Part shown: positions 11,290 through 22,264 of the stretch, piece by piece
Layout: each line of letters opens with the position of its first letter
Position numbering within the stretch: the first letter of the stretch is position 1
NCBI GenBank assembly: GCA_963662175.1
Contig: OY759223.1
Span: 4,311,549-4,375,548 of the forward strand
DNA length: 64,000 bases
Origin: Aradus depressus
Taxonomy: Eukaryota; Arthropoda; Insecta; Hemiptera; Aradidae
Direction of reading: 5' to 3'
The notes under the pieces: generated by a model
Databases searched by the model: none
Told to the model about the DNA's origin: nothing
What the model saw: the letters and a program-made list of their open reading frames with translations, nothing else
Program-made: the position numbers and the translations under genes

Positions 11290-13620
11290 TTTTTTTTTGG
11301 AAACCATTTGTTGATATTATTTTCAAGTGAAAAATAAAATCTGGAAATAAAATATAAAAGATAATCTGTTATTACTTATATTCCTTTTTATTTCTTTTGT
11401 AGAAAAAAGTTCTTTGTTTATTCTTCTTGCTTCGAAGATAAAAAATTGCTGAAAACAGAGAATTCCGAGGCAGAACGAGGCATGGACCAAGGTACAAACA
11501 CTCTAGGGCCAAGGTACAACACCATGCTGTACCTTGGTCCCAAAAAACTTTTATCATTCAATCACAAAAACAATTGTAAATTAAAAAAAAATGTTGTTAA
11601 ACAATTGCATTTGATACAAGAGATACGAAAGAATTAAAATTCACCTTCAGAATCACCGGCTGAAATAAAAACTAAAAATCAAAATGTCAAATTAGGTCCG
11701 AGATACAGCACCTTCCCCTATATACGGACTGTGATAAAGAAAATTAATGTAAAAAAAAAATATATATATATAAGTATAATTAATAATTGAATTAATCAAA
11801 TTAATAATATAAATAAACAAATAATTAAATAAAATTAATAGTAATTAATTAAACAAATAAAATTACATTTCCTGCAGAAATTATATCTCTGATCTTTTAT
11901 TAAATTTTGATTTCTACAGTAGTTTCCGAAAAGGACCCTAAAAAAATATCAAAAGTTCAAGAAGTGTAATTTTGAAGAAAATACACCTATTTTTTTCAAT
12001 TAACCAACTTTTTATTTGGATTTTTAAAGATATGCCATATTGTTATTAATCTAATAAATAAATTATCTTTCTGGTTTAACAGGGAAAATGAATAGCATAG
12101 AATACGAGAACAAATATTTCGGTTTATTTACTTAAAAATACTTTATAAAATTGAAAACTAAGATTGGAACAAACTGTTTAAAAGAAAAATCGTACAAACT
12201 AAATTCTTAAAACTATTTCAATCGTCTTTCTGTTTTATATTTTGGCCATTATTTATATCAATGTTTTATATTTTTTTGGGTAAATATATTTTGTACTTAT
12301 AAATTAAAAAAAGTACCTACCTCCTTTGTGCATCTATTTCAATGTTATTTCCACCTTTTTGGTTCACCACACCTTAAGCCTAAACACTTTTCTCACTACA
12401 TCTCAACTCAGACCTCTCATCTCCACCAATCAACTTCGTCTCGTCCACACTAATTGGAACAGCTGTGGTCGTCTTTTGTTTTCCACTTATTGGTTCGTTT
12501 TAAAACAAAATCGACTTCACTAATTTAGTTATTTCACTGTTTTTATACTAATAAATATAATTAATTTTATAATATTAATAATTTGAATGTGTGTAATTTT
12601 ATACATCACAGCAGCAATTTCTGTATATAAGATATAAGAATACAGAACTTTTTCTTGGCAATCGCTAGTTGACTGTATCTGTAACATGGAAACAATTGTT
12701 AGTTACATAGTTAAATTATCTCATAATACTTAAAACAGGCTGAATTACTTTCCAAACCTCATAATAAACATTCCATTATTTCATGGCCAGACATATTATT
12801 TCTTGCCAGTTCATGTTTATCAGAGGATAACTCCAGATATTTATAATAAATAATGTGCAATAACAATTGATAACGAGGACCAAAATGAATTGAAATGAAA
12901 AATGTAAATTACCTTCCATTATTTATTGCAAAGGCACATTTTTATTGTCAGATCTTCTTTATCACTGGATAACTCTAGAAAATTATAATAAATAGTCGAT
13001 AATAATAGACTAAAGGAACGTCCTTGCAGTTGAAATCAACAAATATGTATACAACTAAAAGAATGTAAAATTGATTGTCAACGTAGTAACAGCAACATGC
13101 ACTCCTTGGATTGAAACCTACACTCCAAATCAGCTGTTATCGGCACCATTCACAACGGCTTACTTGATGACATACCGTTCATCAGCATGCTTCATTAACT
13201 CTTGACCACCACTGTTACTGCACAAACCACCATTTAATACTCAAGAAAATTAGTTGATAGCATTATCAATAATAAATTTTAAAAAAAAATGTTTTCTCCC
13301 TTCATCTTTCAAATATAAAATGGTTCTATCCTTTGAACAATTACAGTAGGCATGTAATTATTTCCTATTATAATTCAAATATTTATTAGGAATATTAAAA
13401 CATATAATATTAGAGAGGATGTTAAAGGGTGGTGAAAATAAATAAGGGTTATTTTTTTTTAATTCATAACTTCCTTCCAAATGGATACAATTTTATCAAA
13501 TTAGGTAGGCTGCGAAAAAATTTTGAAAATTTTCGGACAAGTCTAAGGTTTTTTTTTTTTAGATAGATGATTATTATAAACAAAATTAAATGCTTGTCCA
13601 CAAAAACTGTTTCTTCCTCA
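11290..13620. other. AT-rich region with one dispersed repeat copy
   Basis: A short inverted repeat (GGACCAAGGTACA against TGTACCTTGGTCC) lies at 11482-11545. Segment 11870-12090, containing TTCTACAGTAGTTTCCGAAAAGG, recurs in reverse at about 32090-32370. The rest is AT-rich without recognisable coding sequence. Confidence 0.4.
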
Positions 13621-13626
13621 AAAATT

Positions 13627-13815
13627 ATTTGAATAGCTAGTTATATAAAGGGTATTTGAATAGCTAGTTATATAAAGGGTATTTGAATAGCTAGTTATAT
13701 AAAGGGTATTTGAATAGCTAGTTATATAAAGGGTATTTGAATAGCTAGTTATATAAAGGGTATTTGAATAGCTAGTTATATAAAGGGTATTTGAATAGCA
13801 AGTTATGTACAGGGT
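13627..13815. repeat. 27-bp minisatellite, 7 units
   Basis: Seven head-to-tail units beginning ATTTGAATAGCTAGTTATAT, spaced exactly 27 bp; the first six are identical in core and the last has three changes (AGCAAGTTATGTACAGGG). Because 27 is divisible by 3 the minus strand reads as a repeating 9-residue string, which I regard as fortuitous. Confidence 0.95.
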
Positions 13816-13949
13816 ATAATGAAGAAATAGGGACTTTTTATACATTATGGCAAAAAATTACTTTTATGCACTTTCATTTTATGGAAGTCTAGTATGATAT
13901 CTTCATACAAATTGTAAAAGTTTCGTCCAGATCGACGCGGGGCTAGGTG

Positions 13950-15540
13950 TAAATACATAATATGAGGCTATCAGTGCAAAAGTGGCCTAACCCACCGACC
14001 TGTTCAATTGAGATAAATGGACTTTTTCTTTAGACTATTTTTCAAATGTTTACTGCGCCTGCAACTTTGTCGCAATTCTTTTCAATTTTTAGTCAGTATT
14101 ACAAAATGAAACTAATTACAATTTAAAATGTTAATTGGCTCCATATTTTGTCTTTAAGAGGACAAAAATGTGGGATAAGCCACTTTTGCAATTTCTTGAT
14201 TCCAACTAGTTGACTGTTCAGTGTAGGTTAGGCCGCTTTGCTTTTGACTAGTTGGCAAGATTTAGGGAAGAATAACTGGTTGGACCCCCCTTACCAACCA
14301 GAAAAAGAATTAATAATAAAAATAAAATTATCAATATAATATAAGAATACAACAAGGAATATTATTAAATGAAATAAGTATAGATTAACAAAGTTATTAT
14401 TAAAATCAAGATTAAAAATTGTCATCATCTTCATTGACAGGGATGTAATTAGCACCTCCTGGTGCAGTGTTCAACTTGTAAAATGCGTGGTGAACACTGC
14501 CGGGGGGAATAAAAGAAAGAAGTTGGATGAGATTTTTTTTTTCTCAACACGCATTTCGTTTACATTCGGATAAAGAATGTCCAAGGCCGTTATCGTCTCG
14601 GTGGTTCTTTTTCTTAAATCGAATACTATAAATTCAATGCTCTCGTTATTAGAATATTTATATTTTATTTGAAATGGGTGCGTGCTCTCAAAACAGAGCC
14701 ATTGCATCTTAAGCCACTCCACTTTTTGTTTATTTGTGGATATTGTCCGAGTTATGTTGTTTTGCAATTTTTTTGTGGAGAAAAAATTTTCTTTCTTCAT
14801 AGAAATCACTTCAAAAGCGTTTGCGTTGTTCCATCTATAACTTTTTTAATCCTAGTATACTCTATCTCCATATTTCGGTTCTTTTTTCTGACATTTCGAG
14901 ACCAGTTTTCTTCATTTTGAGTTCGTTTTCTTCTTCTGGTTGCGTTCAGCCGAAGGGACGTCTCCTCCTGTTTCAGAAATATCACTTTCCATGTCTGAAA
15001 CATTTTATTCGAGTTCTTAGAAAAACACTAGACTTGAAGTACAAGTAAAAATTTGTAACTTAGTGACTTTTAACATTTAAAAAAAAATAAATTTATAGAT
15101 TTTCAATTGATAAAAATGCTAAGATACCAAACGCATTAATAGCTACGAATAATAATAATATAAGATTCAAGCTACCATTCATAAATGTGTAAAACAATAG
15201 TAACAACAGCTACAGAAACAATGAGGGAGACACAACAGAAAACACTTCACAGTGATATGATTAAAAGGCGAGAATTAGCCAGAAAGCACGGTTGAGCGGG
15301 AGCAATCATATGGCCTATGTGGAATAGGCCATTGTTGCATTTCACTTTGGTATTTTGGAGGCTTATTTGGATAGGCCAATGTGTTGCCATCTATTGGATA
15401 GTTTTAAAAATTAATTGTAATTATATTGAATGGCACTAGAATACTCTTGGGACACCAAAAATTGTTATTCTGGGATTTATTGGATTTTGTTGGTTAGGCC
15501 ACTTTATAGCACTAATAGCCTCATATAATAGCATATTTAA
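13950..15540. mobile_element. Candidate DNA transposon with imperfect 40-bp terminal inverted repeats
   Basis: The left segment near 13956-13995 (ATATGAGGCTATCAGTGC, then AAGTGGCCTAAC) is matched in reverse at 15490-15535 (GTTAGGCCACTT, then GCACTAATAGCCTCATAT). Between them lies the broken coding region 14471-15003. Several internal copies of a GGCCTA/TAGGCC motif occur near both ends. I could not define a clean target duplication, so the boundaries are approximate and the superfamily unknown. Confidence 0.45.
14471..15003 (-). pseudogene. Broken two-part ORF with basic RKRT-NEENW-RNVRKKNRN motif
   Basis: Two minus-strand open stretches overlap by 4 bp (15003-14806 and 14809-14471). The first encodes ATRRRKRTQNEENW followed by SRNVRKKNRNMEIEYT, a pattern I associate with the N-terminal basic block of a widespread set of uncharacterised insect transposon-derived proteins (normally followed by a Cys-rich segment, absent here). 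The second stretch has no recognisable domain and is probably out of frame with the original protein. It lies inside the inverted-repeat-bounded region 13950-15540. Confidence 0.35.
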
Positions 15541-16213
15541 AAAGTTATAGCTCTCAAAACTAAGAAGTGGAATGTACAGTTTTCTTGCAGAATCTGGAAG
15601 TTAGCCCGAAAATTTCAAATCTCTGTAACTTCTGATCAGTTGAAGATACAATAGATAATGCATATAGGTACAGGGCTTCAGACAAAAAATGTAGAGAAGA
15701 ATTGACCGCATTATTTGGTGTAATCTTATTTTTAAACAAAATAAAATTTTTAACGTTTTTTATGAAGTTAAGTTTTTGACCGTCAATTTTGATCTATATG
15801 TAAAATAAGTTGATATTACTGATTGGGACTCGAACCCGCAACTCTCGGGGTGGTAACGTGATATATATGTAAAATAAGTTGATATTACTGATCGGGACTC
15901 GAACCCGCAACCCTCGTGGTGGTAACGTGATATATATGTAAAATAAGTTGATATTACTGATTGGGACTCGAACCCGCAACCCTCGTGGTGGTAACGTGAT
16001 CTATATGTAAAATAAGTTGATATTACTGATTGGGACTCGAACTTGCATCCTCGTGGTGGTAACGTGATCTATATATCAAATAAGTTGATATTACTGATCG
16101 GGACTCGAACCCGCAACTCTCGGGGTGATAACGTGATATATATGTAAAATAAGTTGATATTACTGATCGGGACTCGAACCCGCAACCCTCGTGGTGGTAA
16201 CGTGATATATATG

Positions 16214-17364
16214 TGTTATGAATAGTTGTTTTATTTTCTCGCATCTTTATAGCTACCAAAGAATACAAATAGCATTTAATACATCATTCATTATTCATTG
16301 GTCCTCCGAGTCGCGATACAACATAAAGAAGTTCGTAAAACAATTTATTTAGTTTAAAAAAAGAATAGAAAGTTCAACATTTAAGAAGGCATCGTTTCGC
16401 ATTCACAGCGGATGTCGAAAAGATGTACAGGCAGATCAACATCGACAAATCTCATACTAATTATCAGTTAGTACTTTGGCGTGAAAGCAGAGATCAACAA
16501 TTGAAAACATACAGGCTCAAAACTGTTACTTATGGCACGGCATGTGCGCCATTTCTTGCAATCCGATGTCTACGTCAGCTGGCCATTGATGAACAAGATA
16601 GATTTCCTTTAGCGTCAAGAGTTACGCAACGAGATTTTTACGTCGATGACTTGATATCTGGCTCTGACACGTTAGAAGAAGCGCTCATATTACAAAATGA
16701 ACTTATTATTCTTCTCAAATCTGGTGGTTTTTGCCTAAGAAAATGGACAGCAAATCACACAGAATTACTATCTCAATTACCAGAAGAGCTTCGAGATTCA
16801 CAAGAATTAATTAAATTTGATCAGCATGCTAAGGTAAAAACCTTAGGTTTATTATGGTGTCCTAAATTAGACATATTCACATTCAGTATCAATACCACGG
16901 AATCCTTAATGCATAAAATCACAAAACGTCAAATTCTGTCAACAATTGCACAAACTTTCGACCCTTTAGGCCTGCTAGGACCTATCACATTTAAGGCCAA
17001 ATTGTTAATGCAAAAACTGTGGCAGCTTTCATTGACCTGGGATGAATTCATTCCAGAGCATTTACAGATTGAATGGAGTCAATTTTATCAATCACTGAAT
17101 TCAATAAACCAATCCATTACCGAATGTGGACTAAGTTATTCAAAAGTTATTTTGTGTTTCATTGTGTTTTTTGTTGTTTTTAATTCAATTAATCAAGTTT
17201 GTATTTTGTTCTTTAAGTCATTCAATTAATAATTTGTTTATATCTGTACATCTTTTGAAGGGACTTCAAGGTGGGCGGAATGTTATGAATAGTTGTTTTA
17301 TTTTCTCGCATCTTTATAGCTACCAAAGAATACAAATAGCATTTAATACATCATTCATTATTCA
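16214..17364 (+). mobile_element. Internally deleted BEL/Pao LTR retrotransposon
   Basis: Identical 84-bp direct repeats (16214-16297 and 17281-17364) begin TGTTATGAAT and end ATTATTCA. They are bounded by the 5-bp duplication ATATG (16209-16213 and 17365-17369). After the left LTR comes TTGGTCCTCCGAGTCGCG, resembling the primer-binding-site region of BEL elements; before the right LTR is the polypurine tract AAGGTGGGCGGAA. The 983-bp interior encodes only the middle of a reverse transcriptase. Gag, protease, RNase H and integrase are missing. Identity of the two LTRs indicates a recent insertion mobilised in trans. Confidence 0.9.
16393..17229 (+). pseudogene. BEL/Pao reverse transcriptase fragment
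   Basis: Open from upstream of the ATG at 16423: the frame reads RFAFTADVEKMYRQI, containing the first catalytic Asp of the RT palm, then the YVDD catalytic box (near residue 80 counted from the ATG) and the linker LSTIAQTFDPLGLLGP typical of BEL/Pao polymerases. The coding part ends within the connection region near residue 235; the last 30 or so codons are non-coding sequence read through to a stop. The true start is missing, so this is an internal fragment (268 codons from the ATG, against well over 1,000 for an intact polyprotein). Confidence 0.85.
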
Positions 17365-18084
17365 ATATGTAAAATAAGTTGATATTACTGATTGGGACTC
17401 GAACTTGCAACTCTCGGGGTGGTAACGTGATATTTATGTAAAATAAGTTGATATTACTGATTGGGACTCGAACCCGCAACCTTCGTGGTGGTAACGTGAT
17501 CTATATGTAAAATAAGTTGATATTACTGATTGGGACTCGAACTTGCAACTCTCGGGGTGGTAACGTGATATTTATGTAAAATAAGTTGATATTACTGATC
17601 GGGACTCGAACCCGCAACCTTCGTGGTGGTAACGTGATCTATATGTAAAATAAGTTGATATTACTGATTGGGACTCGAACTTGCAACTCTCGGGGTGGTA
17701 ACGTGATATTTATGTAAAATAAGTTGATATTACTGATTGGGACTCGAACTTGCAACTCTCGGGGTGGTAACGTGATATTTATGTAAAATAAGTTGATATT
17801 ACTGATTGGGACTCGAACTTGCAACTCTCGGGGTGGTAACGTGATATTTATGTAAAATAAGTTGATATTACTGATCGGGACTCGAACCCGCAACCTTCGT
17901 GGTGGTAACGTGATCTATATGTAAAATAAGTTGATATTACTATTTGGGATTCGAACCCGTAACCCTCGGGTTGGTAACGTGAACCACTCCTGGGCAAAAA
18001 GTATGTTAAATACTATCTCAGTTTTTATCCGAATGATAACCAAGTTATTATCTTGAATAACAAGAATTATACATTTAAATAATT

Positions 18085-18480
18085 CATATATTAACATTGA
18101 TGACGTCATCCGGACACTGAAAAAGGAAAAAAGAAGAAAACATTTATTTTTTGCCTCTTTTGACCCTTCGAAACTTGGTCAAAAATTATTCTTTTTGGCT
18201 ACTTTTTTATTTTATTTTGTTCAGCTCTGAGTTCTACAGACGGCCAGGTCGGAAAATACATCATTTTGTTAATGAATAATATACTTTTTTCGATGCAAAA
18301 AGTGGCATTTGGTGTCACGAGGAAAGTAACACAGCAGTGTCTTTCGACATTTTTTTCGGACTTGTCCAGAGACACTGCCGTGTCTCCTGATGTACATATT
18401 ATGTACTTTCACGTTTTCCTTACTTACAAATTCGTTGCTCTGTATTTAACTATAATCTAATCTAATATATATAATTTTCT
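18085..18480. repeat. Segment duplicated at 34697-35020
   Basis: The stretch from TTAACATTGATGACGTCATCC (18090-18110) through to CACTGCCGTGTCTCCTGAT (18375-18393) is present again at 34697-35010 with few differences. Both lie downstream (3') of a group B gene on the minus strand, so they mark the edge of a segmental duplication. Confidence 0.8.
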
Positions 18481-18946
18481 AGCTAAATCACAGTGTGACC
18501 AATTTGGCCAGCTAGAGCCATTTAAATTCTGGTTTGATTCACTTAATACTCTCCCGTACATCTTGCCAAATCCTGTTTTTCGGGATTATCTCCAATAATA
18601 ATGATGTTACAAACGAACCTGAAGGATCAAAGTTGTTTTACTTATTATCTCTTACAACTTTCAAATTAATAGTTTTTTTTTATTATTTCAATAACAGCTG
18701 TATACTGGAGATTCTCAGTATCGATGGAAAGTAGGCTAACTATTTATTCCAGTAACTCGGAAGAAAAAAAAAAAAATTTATATATTGAGAAAATACTTTT
18801 TATTGCACTATTGATATCACATGAATTTGAAATTGAGCAAGTTGGACATTTATGTTGCGTCTTTCGTACCGCCGGACGATAAAACATCACTGTGAAGTGA
18901 TATTTTTATCACCAGGCTCCAGAGCAGGGGATATTGAGTTGGTGGT

Positions 18947-20506
18947 TTAGTATACGATGGACCTGTAGCCAGTGTGATAGGCAGATGGGATGATGCCTGC
19001 TGAGTAACCAGTTGGGATATAGCCAGCGGAGTAAGCAGATGGGATATAGCGAGCTGAGTATCTGGTCGGGATGTAGCCAGCGGAGTAACCAGTTCGGAGA
19101 ATGCCTGCGGAGTAACCAGTTGGGACAATGCCTGCGGAGTAAGCAGATGGGATATAGCGACCATCTCCGGTGTAGATGTCAGAATAGAGGGGGTATGTGC
19201 CGGTGCTCAGGAGGACATCTTTCTTCGCTCGCTCCTGTTGCTCTTCGGCGGGGACAGCGAATACGCAAGCGACTGCCACACCGAGGAAAAACTGCACAGA
19301 AAAAAACAAAACAATTTAATAAAAAATAACAGACTTCTGGTAAAATTCTGGGAATTGTTAAAATATATGATAGCAATTTTAAGAAAAAAAAAAAACCTTC
19401 AATTAATAAATAAAAACCTCTTTGAGCTCACTCTGCCATATTTCCAAAAACACTGATCCGATTGGCATCAAAATCAAAGGTGATCTATTTTTCTTTACAT
19501 TTTGGGGGAAGGACAATGAAAATCTGACGTAAATGAAACTCGAACTCGATTTTTCGATCCTAACGCCTGACCTACATGTCCTTGAGGCAACATGTCACAT
19601 GTCAGGCATGTCTTTGTACACGATAAAGCCATATGAGCCTTTAGGACCCTCCTAAATGCCCTATAGGTCCAGAAGGCCCTATAGATCCTAAAAGCCCTAT
19701 AGATCCTGAAGGTCCTATGATCCTAAAGGCCCTATAGATCGTATAGAAACTTGTGACCAGGAAATTATATTCATATTTGAAGAAGAGCTTCATAAAACAT
19801 CTACTGATTTGCAGTGAAATAATTTAAACGAGAAGAGAGTTTATAGAAGTATATAATATATACTATAGGTTAGGTTAGGTTAGGTTTTATGACTCATGCC
19901 CGGGCTTTAACTACGAGGTCATATCGCCTACTACCAGAGCGCTCTATCGTCACTCTGGTGGACATGAGCCCGACTCTGCTGTGGGAGTCCTAAATTTTGC
20001 CTACCCTAAATTTTTATTCACCTAGGGCAGGGGTCTTTAACGAGTACCTGACATCGTACAGGCTCGGGACCATCGCTTAACGTCCCATCCGAAGGACGGC
20101 GTGCTTAAGTTTATTTTACCTCCCAGATAAAATAAACTAAGGGCCTCGGTCGGGCTACGAACCCACGACCTTGAGCTCAGAAGTCAAGCACGCATACCAC
20201 TGAGCTACCGGCGCCCCTAATATATACTATATATATCCAGAATAAGTAAAACTTTTCAACAACATTTTTTTTCCATGGATTAAAGTTTTTGGAAATATAG
20301 AAAGAAATATTAGCAAAATAGCAAAAAAAGTCTCTTGCAGAGCACTTTAGTTTAAAGCGCCTGAACACTTAAAGGGAGTTACAACAGACAGATTTCGACA
20401 AATCTCGTTATAAGAGTTTCAGGAGAACTCAAAATTATGGATAACATTTACAGCTGAAGTAGAGATAATCTAAGAAAATACTTACGAGGAAGTTGATAAA
20501 AGCCAT
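18947..20506 (-). CDS. Small secreted YSAGYIP-repeat protein, paralogue gene 3 (group B)
   Basis: Exon 1 (20506-20486) encodes MAFINFL; exon 2 (19291-18947) follows a TGCAG acceptor in phase 0. At 121 residues it is the longest of the six. A signal peptide ends near VFAVPA, then EEQQERAKKDVLLSTGTY, a short acidic part (YSDIYTGDGR) and about eight 9-residue units of which three are changed (AGIVPTGYS, AGILRTGYS, ARYIPSAYS). The C-terminus HTGYRSIVY matches gene 5. Polyadenylation signal at 18799-18804. The intron (19292-20485) has a young SINE and an expanded CCTATAGATCC repeat. Function unknown; a secreted matrix or cuticle role is inference from composition only. Confidence 0.85.
19625..19755. 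repeat. Short degenerate intronic repeat, about 18-bp period
   Basis: Imperfect units of the type CCCTATAGATCCTAAAGG repeat about seven times. The same sequence is shorter in the introns of gene 2 (9325-9370) and gene 5 (37315-37370), so copy number has changed since the paralogues separated. Confidence 0.75.
19868..20217 (-). mobile_element. Full-length young SINE with 14-bp target duplication, intron of gene 3
   Basis: Bounded by perfect duplications taatatatactata at 19854-19867 and 20218-20231. In its own orientation it has a tRNA head with box A (TAGCTCAGTGG) and box B, an 11-bp-arm hairpin after the head, a second pairing CCAGAG/CTCTGG, and a tail of three AACCT units. This is the best reference copy for the family in the window (350 bp). 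Confidence 0.95.
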
Positions 20507-20537
20507 TTTTGAATGATTGTCAGGTTGTCTAGGAGAC

Positions 20538-20574
20538 TACTGTACCCTAATCTACTAAAGCTCAACTATTTATA
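20538..20574 (-). promoter_or_regulatory. TATA box and initiator of gene 3
   Basis: TATAAATAGT on minus at 20574-20565, with the CAGTAGTC initiator about 30 bp downstream. The block matches genes 2 and 5. Confidence 0.7.
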
Positions 20575-20752
20575 GTGGAAACTTTCCAAAGAGTGGGGGT
20601 TTCTTTGTCTTAATCTATTTTATTTTTATACATATATATTTTCACTATATTTTTCGATTATACAAATCGAAAAAATGTATTCGGAGAAATCGACTTTCGC
20701 TGCCACACCCATAGAACCTATTTCAAAATAGTTCATAATATAGTTTGGGGAA

Positions 20753-21085
20753 GGGCGCCGATAGCTCAGTGGTATGAGTGCTTGTCTCCTGAGCTCAAGA
20801 TCGTGGGTTCGAAACCCGACCTAGGCCCTTAGTTTATTTTATCTGGGAGGTAAAATAAACATAAGCACGCCGTCCTTCGGATGGGACGTTAGCGATGGTC
20901 CCGAGCCTGTACTATGTCAGGTACTCGTAAAAGACCCTAGGTGAATAAAAATTTAGGGTAGGCAAAATTTAGTACTACCACAGTAGAGTCGGGCTCATGT
21001 TTACCAGAGTGACGAAAGAGCGCTCTGGTAGTAGGCGATATGACCTCGTAGTTAAAGCCCGGGCATGAGTCAAAATAACTAACTA
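20753..21085 (+). mobile_element. tRNA-derived SINE copy
   Basis: Full-length copy starting GGGCGCCGATAGCTCAGTGG, with box B GGTTCGAAACCC and the older tail (CAAAATAACTAACTA). It lies upstream of gene 3 in opposite orientation to the intronic SINE 540 bp away. Confidence 0.85.
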
Positions 21086-21194
21086 TACCTACATATATGT
21101 ATATCCATCGGATTACAACGTTGATAGCTCGTCGCTTATAAATATACCAGTTGTTGTAGAACCTTTAAAGAAAAAAAGTCGTTGGTTAATTAAT

Positions 21195-21437
21195 TATTGT
21201 GACCCGGGTTATAACTATGACGTCATATCGCCTACTACCAGAGGGTTCTTACTGTGTTAGACCTGAATTTGACCTGTCACAGTTTATTTAGATAGGTTTG
21301 GGGTCGTTAAGGAGTACGGACCTTTTCTTAAAGTCCCATCCGAAGGAGAGCGTGCTCAAGGTATTTTCACCTCCTAGACAACAAACCTAAGAATCTCGGT
21401 CGGGTTTTGAACCCGCGATCTTGAGCTCAGCGGCGCT
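21195..21437 (-). mobile_element. Degraded tRNA-derived SINE
   Basis: Reverse copy with a shortened body; box B is present as TTTTGAACCCGC (plus-strand view) and the head is largely missing after TTGAGCTCAG. Confidence 0.7.
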
Positions 21438-21735
21438 TCAAAATTCGTCGGTGAATCACCGGCAATGTACTTACCTACCTCGAATCATGTACAATAAACT
21501 AAATTTTCTACTTCTGAATGCACTTATAAAACTTCGTCTCGATGTATTGATTCCGAGGGGACTTAACTGGGTTGGTCAACAGCGACTACTGTTTGTCTGT
21601 GATAAGAATGTCCATTTACTGTTACCTTTGATTTATTGTATCGATGCTATCGTATCGAAGCGCCGCGGTGCCCCCCAACTTTCGCGACCCCTAAAATATT
21701 ATAGCGTACAAACATTAAGACAAACTAGGCTATAG

Positions 21736-22264
21736 TTCTTGTATCTATGAAGGCAGGTCAAGCAGTCTGGAGCAAGGATCATGTTCCCTTCTTGTATCTA
21801 TGAAGGCAGGTCAAGCAGTCTGGAGCAAGGATCATGTTCCCTTCTTGTATCTATGAAGACAGGTCAAGCAGTCTGGAGCAAGGATCATGTTCCCTTCTTG
21901 TATCTATGAAGACAGGTCAAGCAGTCTGGAGCAAGGATCATGTTCCCTTCTTGTATCTATGAAGGCAGGTCAAGCAGTCTGGAGCAAGGATCATGTTCCC
22001 TTCTTGTATCTATGAAGGCAGGTCAAGCAGTCTGGAGCAAGGATCATGTTCCCTTCTTGTATCTATGAAGACAGGTCAAGCAGTCTGGAGCAAGGATCAT
22101 GTTCCCTTCTTGTATCTATGAAGGCAGGTCAAGCAGTCTGGAACAAGGATCATGTTCCCTTCTTGTATCTATGAAGACAGGTCAAGCAGTCTGGAGCAAG
22201 GATCATGTTCCCTTCTTGTATCTATGAAGACATTCAAGCAGTCTGGAGCAAGGATCATGTTCCC
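21736..22264. repeat. 53-bp minisatellite, 10 units
   Basis: Ten head-to-tail units beginning TTCTTGTATCTATGAAG and ending ATGTTCCC, each 53 bp except the last, which lost 2 bp. A single G/A difference (GAAGGCAGG or GAAGACAGG) marks two variants in the order A A B B A A B A B B. Low divergence points to recent expansion. No spacers, so it is not CRISPR-like. Confidence 0.95.

Larger units (their letters stand above)
15792..17990 (-). repeat. 69-bp tandem array with tRNA box-B sequence, about 15 units, split by a retroelement
   Basis: Units are spaced 69 bp; each carries, on minus, GGGTTCGAGTCCC, an almost canonical RNA polymerase III box B / T-arm, followed by AATATCAACTTATTTTACAT. Part 1 is 15792-16213 and part 2 is 17365-17985; between them sits the BEL/Pao element, and the array resumes in register. 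The right-most unit (17940-17990) has GGGTTCGAATCCC and extends into AGGAGTGGTTCACG, a box-A-like stretch, so it looks like the tRNA-derived founder. The unit length keeps the minus strand open, producing meaningless ORFs. Confidence 0.9.

Noticed and set aside
13618..13845. 75-codon ORF of repeated YITSYSNTL
   Set aside because: A by-product of the 27-bp minisatellite.
15794..17893. ORFs with repeated VRVPISNINLFYI
   Set aside because: They arise because a 69-bp tandem repeat is a multiple of 3; the repeat contains tRNA-like DNA, not a protein.
19868..19886. Telomere or interstitial telomeric repeat array (TTAGG)
   Set aside because: Only about three units and always joined to a SINE 3' end, so it is the SINE tail.
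20753..20830. Possible tRNA gene with box A and box B
   Set aside because: The same head is attached to a common body in about 24 dispersed copies with target duplications, so it is a SINE; the cloverleaf is not complete.
21736..22264. CRISPR-like direct repeats
   Set aside because: Units abut without unique spacers and the genome is eukaryotic; it is a minisatellite.
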